Source: Mycobacterium sp. Aquia_216 (lineage in GTDB: Bacteria > Actinomycetota > Actinomycetes > Mycobacteriales > Mycobacteriaceae). From it: DNA of 64,000 nt. The DNA is taken from contig NZ_CP113529.1 of NCBI RefSeq assembly GCF_026723865.1, forward strand, positions 3,224,001 to 3,288,000, written 5' to 3'. The translations under genes were made by a program, and so were the position numbers. Positions 37,999 to 45,690 of this stretch are shown one piece after another. Position 1 is the stretch's first letter. Every line of letters begins with the position of its first letter. The notes below the pieces were generated by a model. It ran no database searches. It saw only the letters and a list, made by a program, of their open reading frames with translations, and was not told where the DNA came from.

Positions 37999-38298
37999 AT
38001 GTCGTTTGTGACAGCGCAGCCAGAAGCGTTGGCGGCGGCGGCGGGTACGTTGCAGGGTATCGGTACGGCGCTGAGCGCCCAGAATGCTGCGGCCGCAGGC
38101 CCGACGACGGGTGTGGTGCCGGCCGCTGCCGACGAGGTGTCGGCGCTGACAGCGGCACAGTTCGCCGCACACGCCCAGATGTACCAGGCGGTCAGTGCTC
38201 AGGCCACCGCGATTCACGAACAGTTCGTCAACACCTTGAACACCAGTTCGGGGTCATACGCGCTGACAGAGGCGGCCAACGCGGCCGCGGCGGGCTAA
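37999..38298 (+). CDS. PE family protein (PE18-like position)
   Basis: A 99-residue PE protein that is only the PE domain: MSFVTAQPEALAAAAGTLQGIG, the TTGVVPAAADEVSAL turn, and a C-terminal YALTE that is the YxxxE type VII secretion signal. It should form a helical heterodimer with a neighbouring PPE and be guided by EspG5. The start has GAGGAGG upstream. The next PPE begins 10 bases after its stop. It is nearly identical in protein to the PE at 43270. Confidence 0.95.
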   Translation: MSFVTAQPEALAAAAGTLQGIGTALSAQNAAAAGPTTGVVPAAADEVSALTAAQFAAHAQMYQAVSAQATAIHEQFVNTLNTSSGSYALTEAANAAAAG

Positions 38299-38308
38299 GG
38301 GGATCACG

Positions 38309-39520
38309 ATGGTTGATTTTGGGACGTTGCCTCCAGAAGTGAACTCCGCGCGCCTGTATGCCGGTGCGGGTTCGACGTCGCTGACGACGGCGGCTTCCGC
38401 GTGGCGTTCGCTTGCCGCGGAGCTTAATTCGGCGGCGTTGGGCTATGAGAACGTGATCACTCAGCTGTCCAGCGAGGAGTGGCTGGGGCCGGCCTCGACG
38501 AAGGCGGCACAAGCCTTGACCCCATACGTGACGTGGATGAAGACCACCGCCGCGCAGGCCGAACACACGGCTTCACAGCTCGACTCCGCCTCCGCGGCGT
38601 TTGAGACGGCGTTCGCCTCGGTGGTGCCCCCGCCGCTGATCGCGCAGAACCGGGCCTTGTTGGCTCGGGCCAAGGCGACCAACGTGCTGGGTCAAAACAG
38701 CGGGGTGATTTCCCAGCTGGAAGCGCAATACGGGCAGTTCTGGGCGCAGGACTCCAGCACGATGTACAACTACGCGGCTCAGTCCTCGAACGCGACCAAG
38801 GTGACGACGTTCAAGGATGCGCCCGAGGTGACCACCCAGGACGCCGGGGCCAAGCAGGACGCCGCGGTCTCCTCGGCGTCGGCCACCGGGGCGGGCAATG
38901 CCGCGAATGCGATCCAGCAGACGCCCAAGACGCTGGCGACCGCGGCGACACCCGCAGCGGCGGCAGCGGCCACCCCGGCGACCGATCCCTTGACCGAGAT
39001 GTGGTTCCTGTTGACGGGGCAATCTTCCTTGCCCACCAGTTTTGCCTCGTTTGTCAACGGGCTGAGCCCGTTTGCGGGTTTTGCGTATAACACCGAGGGT
39101 CTGCCCTACTTCAGTGTTGGTATGGGTAACAGTGGTGTGCAGATCGCGAAAAGTACCGGGCAGCTCGGCGGGGCGGCCGCCAGTGCGGCGGCCGCGGCAC
39201 CCAAGGGCTTGGCGGGTCTGGGCGGCATGCTCGGCGGCGGCGCGCACGCCGCACCGGCCGTGGCAGCGGGTCTGGGCAATGCGGGCTCGGTCGGCAGGCT
39301 GTCGGTGCCGGCGATGTGGTCGGGCGCCGCACCAGCGCTCAGCCACGCCTCGGCCGTCCCGGTCAGCGCGATCAGTGCCGTCCCGGAAGCCGCCGGCTCG
39401 GGCAACCTGCTCGGTGGTATGCCCCTGGCCGGCATGGGCGGCTCCCAAGGCCTCGGCGCCTCGGGTCCCCGCTACGGCTTCAAACCCACCGTCATGGCCC
39501 GCCCACCCTTCGCCGGCTAA
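38309..39520 (+). CDS. PPE family protein (PPE-SVP), PPE26-like position
   Basis: 403 residues. The PPE domain [20 protein letters not shown] includes the W-x-G-type turn EEWLGPAS. SVP motif GRLSVPAMWSG and C-terminus YGFKPTVMARPPFAG. It follows the PE gene by 10 bases and is its likely partner. It is nearly identical to the PPE at 41657-42862 except in residues about 60-95 and in two small Ala-rich indels. A strong hairpin follows its stop. Confidence 0.93.
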   Translation: MVDFGTLPPEVNSARLYAGAGSTSLTTAASAWRSLAAELNSAALGYENVITQLSSEEWLGPASTKAAQALTPYVTWMKTTAAQAEHTASQLDSASAAFETAFASVVPPPLIAQNRALLARAKATNVLGQNSGVISQLEAQYGQFWAQDSSTMYNYAAQSSNATKVTTFKDAPEVTTQDAGAKQDAAVSSASATGAGNAANAIQQTPKTLATAATPAAAAAATPATDPLTEMWFLLTGQSSLPTSFASFVNGLSPFAGFAYNTEGLPYFSVGMGNSGVQIAKSTGQLGGAAASAAAAAPKGLAGLGGMLGGGAHAAPAVAAGLGNAGSVGRLSVPAMWSGAAPALSHASAVPVSAISAVPEAAGSGNLLGGMPLAGMGGSQGLGASGPRYGFKPTVMARPPFAG

Positions 39521-39540
39521 ACCCACCCCGGTCCCACCCG

Positions 39541-39580
39541 AATGCACGTATGACGGCCACGCGGCCGTCATACGTGCATT
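39541..39580. terminator. Perfect 18-bp stem hairpin after a PPE gene
   Basis: Arms 39541-39558 and 39563-39580 are exact reverse complements over 18 bases with a four-base loop (ACGC), starting 20 bases after the PPE stop. No U-run follows, but mycobacterial intrinsic terminators often lack one. It may end the PPE-PE-PPE transcript or stabilise its 3' end. Confidence 0.65.
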
Positions 39581-39712
39581 TCGCTTTGGTTCCTGATGCG
39601 GAACCGCCGAGGCATACGCGGAGCCTCGCCCATCGCCCCGGGCAAAGCCTTGCATCGGCACCGTTCGAGTCGGCTTCGTGGCCGTTCACACCACGCCACG
39701 GAACCAAGTCAA

Positions 39713-39752
39713 GCGAGTTTATATGCGAGCGGATTTTTATCGGGCGCTGCAG
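39713..39752. repeat. Shared PPE-intergenic element, copy 1
   Basis: About 40 bases with the layout GCGAGTTTATAT, a short GC spacer, then GGATTTTTATCGGG and a GC-rich end. Similar sequence occurs in the next two PPE intergenic gaps (41297 and 42982). Two GnTTTTAT-like half sites lie 17-18 bases apart. Confidence 0.5.
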
Positions 39753-40051
39753 TTTTCATGCCTGCCGACACGGCGCCAACCGTTGGTGACGACTCTGTCG
39801 CGGGGCCGCGCCATTCACGCATTCCCGCAGGTGACGACCTAAATCCACAGCAACGCCGACCGCTGACGGTCGCTTGCGCTGCCGCCGGAAAGGCGGCCCC
39901 ACCGTGCGGCCATCGGGCAGCCCGCGCGGACGCTTGGCCGCGATGGAGGACCGCGGCGCTCTAGCCTCGCAACGAGCAACTTCGGGTCAAGGTCGTCGAC
40001 TAATTCCACTTGCGAGGAACACATGCCGTTCGAACCGGACGCTCCGTGACG

Positions 40052-41281
40052 ATGGACTTCGGGGCATTACCGCCAGAGATCAATTCCGGCCTGATGTACA
40101 CCGGGCCGGGATCGGGCCCAATCATGGCCGCGGCTGCCGGCTGGGACGGGCTGGCCGCAGAATTGGCCACCGCAGCCAGTGGCTATAGCTCGGTCCTTTC
40201 CGAGCTGACCAGTGCGCCGTGGATCGGGCCCACGTCGCAGAAGATGCTCGCCGCGGTCGCGCCGTACCAGACTTGGCTCGGCGCCGCGGCCGGCCAGGCC
40301 GAGCTGACCGCCAACCAGGCCCGGGCTGCGGCCGCCGCCTACGAGACCGCGTTTACGTTCACGGTGCCTCCACCGGTGATCGCGGCCAACCGCGTGTTGC
40401 TGATGAACCTGATTGCCACCAATTTCTTCGGGCAGAACACACCGGCGATCGCCGTTACCGAAACCCAGTACGCCGAAATGTGGGCGCAAGACGCTGGCGC
40501 GATGTACGGCTACGCCGCCTCCGCGGCAACCGCCACCGAGCTGCCGCCGTTCGAGTCACCGCCCGACACGACCACCCCGGACGCAGCGGCCGATCAAGCC
40601 CTAGCGGTCAGCAAGGCGACCTCCGAGCCGGCGGCGAGCACCGGGCAGAGTGCGGCCAACGCCACCACCCAGCTCGCCGCGAACGCGACCGTATCCCAAG
40701 CGGCGCAGCAAGTTACGGCAGCAGCGGCCGCCGATCCGGCGGCTACCGCGGATCAGCCGTGGTGGGAGCAGTTCCTGGAGAGCTTCTTCACCATCCCCAC
40801 CCCGGCCAACCCCAACGGGCTCAACCCCAACGTCTATACCGTTCTCCTCAAGAACCTCACTGGCTTCCCGTACTTCGGGGTGGGGCAGGGCAGCTTCGGC
40901 TACTCGATTCAGCAGCAGATGACGTTCGGTCTCGGTAGCACCGCGGGTGCCCAGGGTGCCTGGTTTCCCACACCTCAGTTCGCCGGCCTGGCTGCGCTGG
41001 GCGGTGGCCACCCCGGTGGCCTTGCGGCAGCCAACCTCGCCTCGTCGATCAAGGTCGGCGGGTTGTCCGTGCCGTCGAGCTGGGGCACTGCGCCCGGGGC
41101 GCTCGAGGAACAGGCCATCCGCGCGACCACGGTCAACTACGCCACCAGCGCAGGACCGGCCAACAACGGCGTCCTGCAGGGCATGCCCATGACCGGCGCC
41201 GGACGCCGCGGCGCCGCCGGCTTCACTCACAAATACGGCTTCAAACGATCCGTACTCATCCGACCCCCATCCGCCGGATGA
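40052..41281 (+). CDS. PPE family protein (PPE-SVP), duplicate of the first ESX-5 PPE
   Basis: 409 residues starting [20 protein letters not shown] (ATG at 40052; a GTG six bases earlier is possible). The PPE turn is APWIGPTS, the SVP motif [10 protein letters not shown] and the end [11 protein letters not shown]. Its 3' 666 bases match the PPE at 36597-37829 almost exactly. It is not preceded by a PE gene, and its ribosome site is poor compared with the other PPE genes here. It occupies the PPE27-like position of the locus. Confidence 0.92.
   Translation: MDFGALPPEINSGLMYTGPGSGPIMAAAAGWDGLAAELATAASGYSSVLSELTSAPWIGPTSQKMLAAVAPYQTWLGAAAGQAELTANQARAAAAAYETAFTFTVPPPVIAANRVLLMNLIATNFFGQNTPAIAVTETQYAEMWAQDAGAMYGYAASAATATELPPFESPPDTTTPDAAADQALAVSKATSEPAASTGQSAANATTQLAANATVSQAAQQVTAAAAADPAATADQPWWEQFLESFFTIPTPANPNGLNPNVYTVLLKNLTGFPYFGVGQGSFGYSIQQQMTFGLGSTAGAQGAWFPTPQFAGLAALGGGHPGGLAAANLASSIKVGGLSVPSSWGTAPGALEEQAIRATTVNYATSAGPANNGVLQGMPMTGAGRRGAAGFTHKYGFKRSVLIRPPSAG
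40613..41278 (+). repeat. 666-bp near-identical block shared by two PPE genes (copy 2)
   Basis: Gap-free match to 37161-37826. With the matching pair of downstream PPE genes (offset about 3.35 kb) it defines a tandem duplication of a PPE-(PE)-PPE module. Confidence 0.85.
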
Positions 41282-41296
41282 CAGCACGGCAAACGC

Positions 41297-41338
41297 GCGG
41301 GTTTTATCCGCGACAGGATTTTATGGCGGGGCCGCCGC
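41297..41338. repeat. Shared PPE-intergenic element, copy 2
   Basis: GCGGGTTTTATCCGCGACAG is followed by GATTTTATGGCGGGGCCGCC. It is the clearest copy, with two TTTTAT boxes 17 bases apart, and starts 16 bases after the PPE stop. Confidence 0.55.
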
Positions 41339-41413
41339 TCGCGGCCTCGCCACACCGAAGCGCGCAGGGTCCGATACCCGCCGGCAGCGTCGCTAACAGC
41401 GTCCACATTCCGG

Positions 41414-41560
41414 TTGTTTGCGCACGTCACGGGCACCGTCCTGAATCGGGCGTATACCTCTGGGAAGACCGGGTCCGGCGTGGCCCCGACCCCCGACGAG
41501 GCCGCGCCGTCTCCTCGTTGCTGCCGACGACGATGCCGATCGTCAGTGCAACCCCATTAC
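41414..41560 (+). pseudogene. Possible PE gene remnant
   Basis: A forward frame reads HVTGTVLN and then TGSGVAPTPDEAAP, recalling AAAGTLQG and TTGVVPAAADEVS of the intact PE proteins. The turn motif lies 188 bases before the next PPE start; in the intact module the same motif lies 205 bases before. GTCAGTGC further on matches PE sequence (AVSAQ region). Similarity is weak and rests mostly on position. Confidence 0.35.
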
Positions 41561-41656
41561 CGTCTCTCGGTAGCCGGAGCTCGTCTTCGGGATGCCAGCT
41601 AACCGCGAGTTCATCGCAGCATTATTCAGTTCTCCCAGTGTCAAGGAGGCTAGGGC

Positions 41657-42862
41657 ATGTCGTTGGTTGATTTTGGGGCGTTGCCGCCGGAGGTGAACTC
41701 CGCGCGCCTGTATGCCGGTGCGGGTTCGACGTCGCTGACAACGGCGGCTTCCGCATGGAATTCGCTTGCCGCGGAGCTTAATTCGGCGGCGTTGGGCTAT
41801 GAGAACGTGATCACTCAGCTGTCCAGCGAGGAGTGGCTGGGGCCTGCCTCGGCGGCGGCGACTCAGGCGCTGACGCCGTATGTCGAGTGGGTAAAGACCA
41901 CCGCCGCGCAGGCCGAGCAGGCAGCCCAGCAACTCAGCTCCGCCGCGGCGGCGTTTGAGACGGCGTTCGCCTCGGTGGTGCCCCCGCCGCTGATCGCGCA
42001 GAACCGGGCCTTGTTGGCTCGGGCCAAGGCGACCAACGTGCTGGGTCAAAACAGCGGGGTGATTTCCCAGCTGGAAGCGCAATACGGGCAGTTCTGGGCC
42101 CAAGACGCCAGCACGATGTACAACTACGCGGCTCAGTCCTCGAACGCGACCAAGGTGACGACGTTCAAGGATGCGCCCGAGGTGACCACCCAGGACGCCG
42201 GGGCCAAGCAGGACGCCGCGGTCTCCTCGGCGTCGGCCACCGGGGCGGGCAATGCCGCGAATGCGATCCAGCAGACGCCTAAGACGCTGGCGGCCGCGGC
42301 GACACCCGCGGCGGCGGCGACCTCGACAACGGACCCGCTCAGCGAGGGATGGTTCCTGTTGACGGGGCAATCTTCCTTGCCCACCAGTTTTGCCTCGTTT
42401 GTCAACGGGCTGAGCCCGTTTGCGGGTTTTGCGTATAACACCGAGGGTCTGCCCTACTTCAGTGTTGGTATGGGTAACAGTGGTGTGCAGATCGCGAAAA
42501 GTACCGGGCAGCTCGGCGGGGCGGCCGCCAGTGCGGCGGCCGCGGCACCCAAGGGCTTGGCGGGTCTGGGCGGCATGCTTGGCGGCGGCGCGGCACCGGC
42601 CGTGGCAGCGGGTCTGGGCAATGCGGGCTCGGTCGGCAGGCTGTCGGTGCCGGCGATGTGGTCGGGCGCCGCACCAGCGCTCAGCCACGCCTCGGCCGTC
42701 CCGGTCAGCGCGATCAGTGCCGTCCCGGAAGCCGCCGGCTCGGGCAACCTGCTCGGTGGTATGCCCCTGGCCGGCATGGGCGGCTCCCAAGGCCTCGGCG
42801 CCTCGGGTCCCCGCTACGGCTTCAAACCCACCGTCATGGCCCGCCCACCCTTCGCCGGCTGA
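41657..42862 (+). CDS. PPE family protein (PPE-SVP), duplicate of the second ESX-5 PPE
   Basis: 401 residues starting [21 protein letters not shown]. It is nearly identical to the PPE at 38309-39520 but differs where helix 3 of the PPE domain lies (AAATQALTPYVEWVKTTAAQAEQAAQQLSSAAAAF) and lacks four codons in all. It has the EEWLGPAS turn, GRLSVPAMWSG and a RPPFAG end. AAGGAGG precedes the start. No PE gene stands directly before it, unlike its twin. Confidence 0.93.
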   Translation: MSLVDFGALPPEVNSARLYAGAGSTSLTTAASAWNSLAAELNSAALGYENVITQLSSEEWLGPASAAATQALTPYVEWVKTTAAQAEQAAQQLSSAAAAFETAFASVVPPPLIAQNRALLARAKATNVLGQNSGVISQLEAQYGQFWAQDASTMYNYAAQSSNATKVTTFKDAPEVTTQDAGAKQDAAVSSASATGAGNAANAIQQTPKTLAAAATPAAAATSTTDPLSEGWFLLTGQSSLPTSFASFVNGLSPFAGFAYNTEGLPYFSVGMGNSGVQIAKSTGQLGGAAASAAAAAPKGLAGLGGMLGGGAAPAVAAGLGNAGSVGRLSVPAMWSGAAPALSHASAVPVSAISAVPEAAGSGNLLGGMPLAGMGGSQGLGASGPRYGFKPTVMARPPFAG

Positions 42863-43269
42863 GTAGTTGCTGGGCCGCGGTCGTGACGGCATCGCATGCG
42901 AGCGTATGTGTGCAGGCTGATGCGCGTGGTAGCGAGTCCGCACGCCGCCCCTGGGGACCACGCGAAACCGTTTGCGGTGCTGCGGGTTATCGACGACGAG
43001 ATTTTATCGCCCCGGCTGCCGCCTCCACCCCCACAACGCGCCTGCCAGCAGGCTTTGGACAACCCGGGAGGCCAGATTGTGCTAGTGCTGTGATTTCGCT
43101 GCTCAGGGCCCCCAAACCGGCCCAAACGCTGTTACTGTGTCGTTACCAAAAGTGAATTCGCCGTACCGTTCCGTGAACAATTGCGAACGGGCGGTCTACG
43201 GGACAGGCTTTACCGAACACCGTCATCTACTCTCATCAGAGAGTTTGGGGATTATGGAGGAGGAAAAAT
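42863..43269. other. Intergenic region before PE/esxMN (407 bp)
   Basis: No gene is supported. One copy of the shared element lies at 42982-43021. The right end carries GGAGGAGG before the PE start and a more AT-rich stretch that probably contains the promoter of the PE-esxM-esxN unit. Confidence 0.55.
42982..43021. repeat. Shared PPE-intergenic element, copy 3
   Basis: GCGGGTTATCGACGACGAG is followed by ATTTTATCGCCCCGGCTGCC. It aligns with 41297-41338 over its whole length with small indels. Confidence 0.5.
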
Positions 43270-43569
43270 ATGTCGTTCGTGACGACACAGCCGGAGGCTT
43301 TGGCCGCGGCAGCCGGGACCCTGCAGGGTATCGGATCTGCTCTTAGCGCCCAAAACGCGGCTGCGGCGGCCCCGACGACCGGGGTGGTGCCGGCAGCTGC
43401 CGACGAGGTATCGGCGCTTACCGCGGCGCAGTTCGCCGCACATGCGCAGATGTACCAAGCGGTCAGCGCGCAGGCTACGGCGATTCACGAGCAGTTCGTG
43501 AACACGCTGTCGACCAGCTCCGGTTCTTACGCCTTGACCGAGGCCGCCAACGCAGCCGCCGCCGGCTGA
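43270..43569 (+). CDS. PE family protein (PE19-like position)
   Basis: A 99-residue PE-only protein, nearly identical to the PE at 37999: MSFVTTQPEALAAAAGTLQGIGSALSAQN, TTGVVPAAADEVSAL, and the YALTE secretion signal near the end. GGAGGAGG lies directly before the start. It is the last PE before esxM, matching PE19 in M. tuberculosis. PE19-type proteins partner several PPEs, and here it may serve the PPEs that have no PE of their own. Confidence 0.95.
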   Translation: MSFVTTQPEALAAAAGTLQGIGSALSAQNAAAAAPTTGVVPAAADEVSALTAAQFAAHAQMYQAVSAQATAIHEQFVNTLSTSSGSYALTEAANAAAAG

Positions 43570-43805
43570 CCGGTCTGGCCATTTGAAGCTAAGGACGCCC
43601 ACATCGAAGTGGGCTCCCAGCCAGCCGCACACCGGTCGGGCTAACCCGTCTCGCTAAGCAGACGGTCCGGTGGGTGCTGGTAACGGGAGGGGGGATCATC
43701 CTTAGATATACGGTTCGGCAGTTGCGTCACCGCTGCAACTAACCCGACCTATCACCGTCCGTCAGAACAAATCTCGAGAACCGAAGATTAAGGAGATAAG
43801 GCAAC

Positions 43806-44102
43806 ATGGCAACACGTTTCATGACCGATCCGCACGCGATGCGTGCGATGGCGGGCCGCTTTGAGATGCACGCCCAGACGGTGTCCGACGAGGCTCGCAA
43901 GATGTGGTCGTCCTCGATGAACATCGCCGGCGCGGGCTGGAGTGGTCAGGCCCAGGCGACGTCCTACGACACCATGGGTCAGATGAACCAGGCGTTCAAC
44001 AACATCGTCAACATGCTCCACGGCGTGCGTGACGGACTCATCCGTGACGCCAACAACTACGAGACGCAAGAGCAGGCCTCGCAGCAGGCCCTCAGCCACT
44101 AG
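43806..44102 (+). CDS. esxM: ESAT-6-like protein EsxM (QILSS-type)
   Basis: 98 residues (M. tuberculosis EsxM 98). A helical hairpin with the W-x-G turn in GWSGQAQ and the C-terminal signal YETQE (YxxxE). The start has AAGGAG 8-10 bases before it. It forms a 1:1 dimer with EsxN and is a major ESX-5 substrate. A hairpin overlaps its stop codon. Confidence 0.96.
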   Translation: MATRFMTDPHAMRAMAGRFEMHAQTVSDEARKMWSSSMNIAGAGWSGQAQATSYDTMGQMNQAFNNIVNMLHGVRDGLIRDANNYETQEQASQQALSH

Positions 44103-44119
44103 CCGTAGTAGCTACGGCT
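44101..44119 (+). terminator. Hairpin overlapping the esxM stop codon
   Basis: AGCCGTAG and CTACGGCT are perfect 8-bp arms with a three-base loop, beginning inside the esxM TAG. No U-run follows and esxN lies 32 bases on, so it may be an mRNA stability or processing element rather than a terminator. Confidence 0.5.
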
Positions 44120-44151
44120 GCGTAACCTTCAGACATTAGGAGAAAAACGCT

Positions 44152-44436
44152 ATGAGCATTAACTACCAGTTCGGCGATGTTGACGCCCACGGCGCCCTCA
44201 TCCGCGCGCAGGCCGCTTCGCTGGAGGCCGAGCACCAGGCCATCGTCCGCGATGTGCTTGCTGCGGGGGACTTCTGGGGCGGTTCCGGTTCGGTGGCTTG
44301 CCAGGAGTTCATCACCCAGTTGGGTCGTAACTTCCAGGTGATCTACGAGCAGGCCAACCAGCACGGGCAGAAGGTGCAGAGCGCCGGCAACAACATGGCC
44401 AGCACTGACAGCGCCGTCGGGTCCAGCTGGGCCTGA
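44152..44436 (+). CDS. esxN: ESAT-6-like protein EsxN (Mtb9.9 family)
   Basis: 94 residues (M. tuberculosis EsxN 94): MSINYQFGDVDAHGALIRAQAASLEAEH, the W-x-G turn in FWGGSGSVACQEF, and a C-terminus ending SVGSSWA-like (SAVGSSWA). TTAGGAG precedes the start. It is the EsxM partner, exported by ESX-5. A decayed relative of this gene lies at 55790-56048. Confidence 0.96.
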   Translation: MSINYQFGDVDAHGALIRAQAASLEAEHQAIVRDVLAAGDFWGGSGSVACQEFITQLGRNFQVIYEQANQHGQKVQSAGNNMASTDSAVGSSWA

Positions 44437-44452
44437 CGCCCAAAACTTCAGG

Positions 44453-44488
44453 CGCGGCAGCACACCATACGTTCGGTGTGCTGCCGCG
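44453..44488 (+). terminator. Strong hairpin between esxN and espG5
   Basis: Perfect 14-bp arms (44453-44466 and 44475-44488) with an eight-base loop, 17 bases after the esxN stop and 40 bases before espG5. It could attenuate read-through into the secretion-machine genes so that Esx proteins are made in excess. Confidence 0.65.
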
Positions 44489-44527
44489 TCCTGCGGTTAC
44501 CGTGCACGACGACTTCCCGGGGTATTG

Positions 44528-45430
44528 ATGGATCAGCAGAGCACTCGCACCGATATCACCGTCAACGTTGACGGCTTCTGGATGCTCCAAGCGTTACTCG
44601 ACATTCGACACGTCGCTCCGGAGCTGCGGTGCCGGCCATATGTATCTACCGACAGCAGTGACTGGCTGAACGAACATCCCGGCATGAAGGTGATGCGCGA
44701 GCAGGGCATTGTCGTCGGCGACGAGGTCAATGAAGAAGTGGCGGCGCGGATGCGGGTGCTCGCCGCGCCCGACCTAGAGGTCATCGCGCTGCTGTCGCGA
44801 GGCAAACTTCTTTATGGCGTCGTGGACGACGAGAATCAACCCCCGGGTTCTCGCGATATCCCCGACAACGAGTTCCGAGTGGTCCTGGCTCGACGCGGCC
44901 AGCACTGGGTATCGGCGGTTCGGGTGGGCGGCGATATCACGGTCGACGACGTCGCCGTCGCGGACAGCGCGTCGATCGCGGCACTCGTACTCGACGGCCT
45001 GGAGTCGATTCACCACGCAGAGCCTGCGGCGATCAACGCCGTCAACGTGCCACTGGACGACATGCTGGAAGCCACGAAGTCGTGGCAAGAATCCGGCTTC
45101 AACGTGTTCTCCGGCGGGGACTTGCGCCGGATGGGCATCAGCGCCGCCACCGTAGCCGCGCTGGGACAGGCGCTTTCCGACCCGGCCGCGGAGGTTGCTG
45201 TGTATGCGCGCCAGTACCGCGATGACGCCAAGGGTCCCAGCGCCTCGGTGCTTTCGCTAAAGGATGGTTCGGGCGGCCGTATCGCTCTTTATCAACAGGC
45301 GCGGACCGCGGGTTCGGGGGAGGCCTGGCTGGCCATCTGTCCGGCGACCCCGCAGCTGGTGCAAGTGGGCGTCAAAACCGTGCTGGACACGCTGCCCTAC
45401 GGCGAGTGGAAGACCCATAGCAGGGTGTGA
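44528..45430 (+). CDS. espG5: PE/PPE chaperone EspG5
   Basis: 300 residues, the same length as M. tuberculosis EspG5. The sequence begins VNVDGFWMLQALLDIRHVAPELRCRPY and has family blocks LRRMGISAATVAALGQAL and ICPATPQLVQVGVKTVLDTLPYGEW. EspG5 binds the tip of PPE helices 4-5 in the cytosol, keeping PE-PPE pairs soluble and directing them to ESX-5. The ATG at 44528 is used; a TTG just before is less likely. Confidence 0.95.
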   Translation: MDQQSTRTDITVNVDGFWMLQALLDIRHVAPELRCRPYVSTDSSDWLNEHPGMKVMREQGIVVGDEVNEEVAARMRVLAAPDLEVIALLSRGKLLYGVVDDENQPPGSRDIPDNEFRVVLARRGQHWVSAVRVGGDITVDDVAVADSASIAALVLDGLESIHHAEPAAINAVNVPLDDMLEATKSWQESGFNVFSGGDLRRMGISAATVAALGQALSDPAAEVAVYARQYRDDAKGPSASVLSLKDGSGGRIALYQQARTAGSGEAWLAICPATPQLVQVGVKTVLDTLPYGEWKTHSRV

Positions 45431-45690
45431 CGAGATGTATCAAATGTTAAGGCTTGTAACGCTTTTGAACTCAACGTGCGGCCAGGCCACCGAGGCGTCA
45501 TACTTCACTCGTAATAAGCAGCAAATTTAAAAGCAAGTGTCACCGGATTGACGAATCGCGAGGCAGGGTAAATGGAATTGAAAAACGTCGAACTACTACT
45601 TGCCGGCACCTCGGTGAGTAGATCGACAGAGCCCTCCGCGCGACTGGCGACCCGGAGCCACACATTCACCACGACAGGGGGTGCAGCCCG

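Larger units (their letters stand above)
39521..40051. other. Intergenic region with several hairpins (531 bp)
   Basis: No gene is supported. Perfect inverted repeats are frequent: an 18-bp stem (39541-39580), a 6-bp stem GGTTCC/GGAACC (39588-39605), CGACCG/CGGTCG (39857-39872) and GCCGCC/GGCGGC (39881-39897). One copy of a shared noncoding element lies at 39713-39752. Confidence 0.6.
41282..41656. other. Intergenic region at the position of a lost PE gene (375 bp)
   Basis: In the first module copy this gap (479 bp) contains a PE gene. Here no intact PE exists. The gap holds one copy of the shared element (41297-41338) and a possible PE remnant (41414-41560, annotated separately). AAGGAGG lies before the next PPE start. 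Confidence 0.6.
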
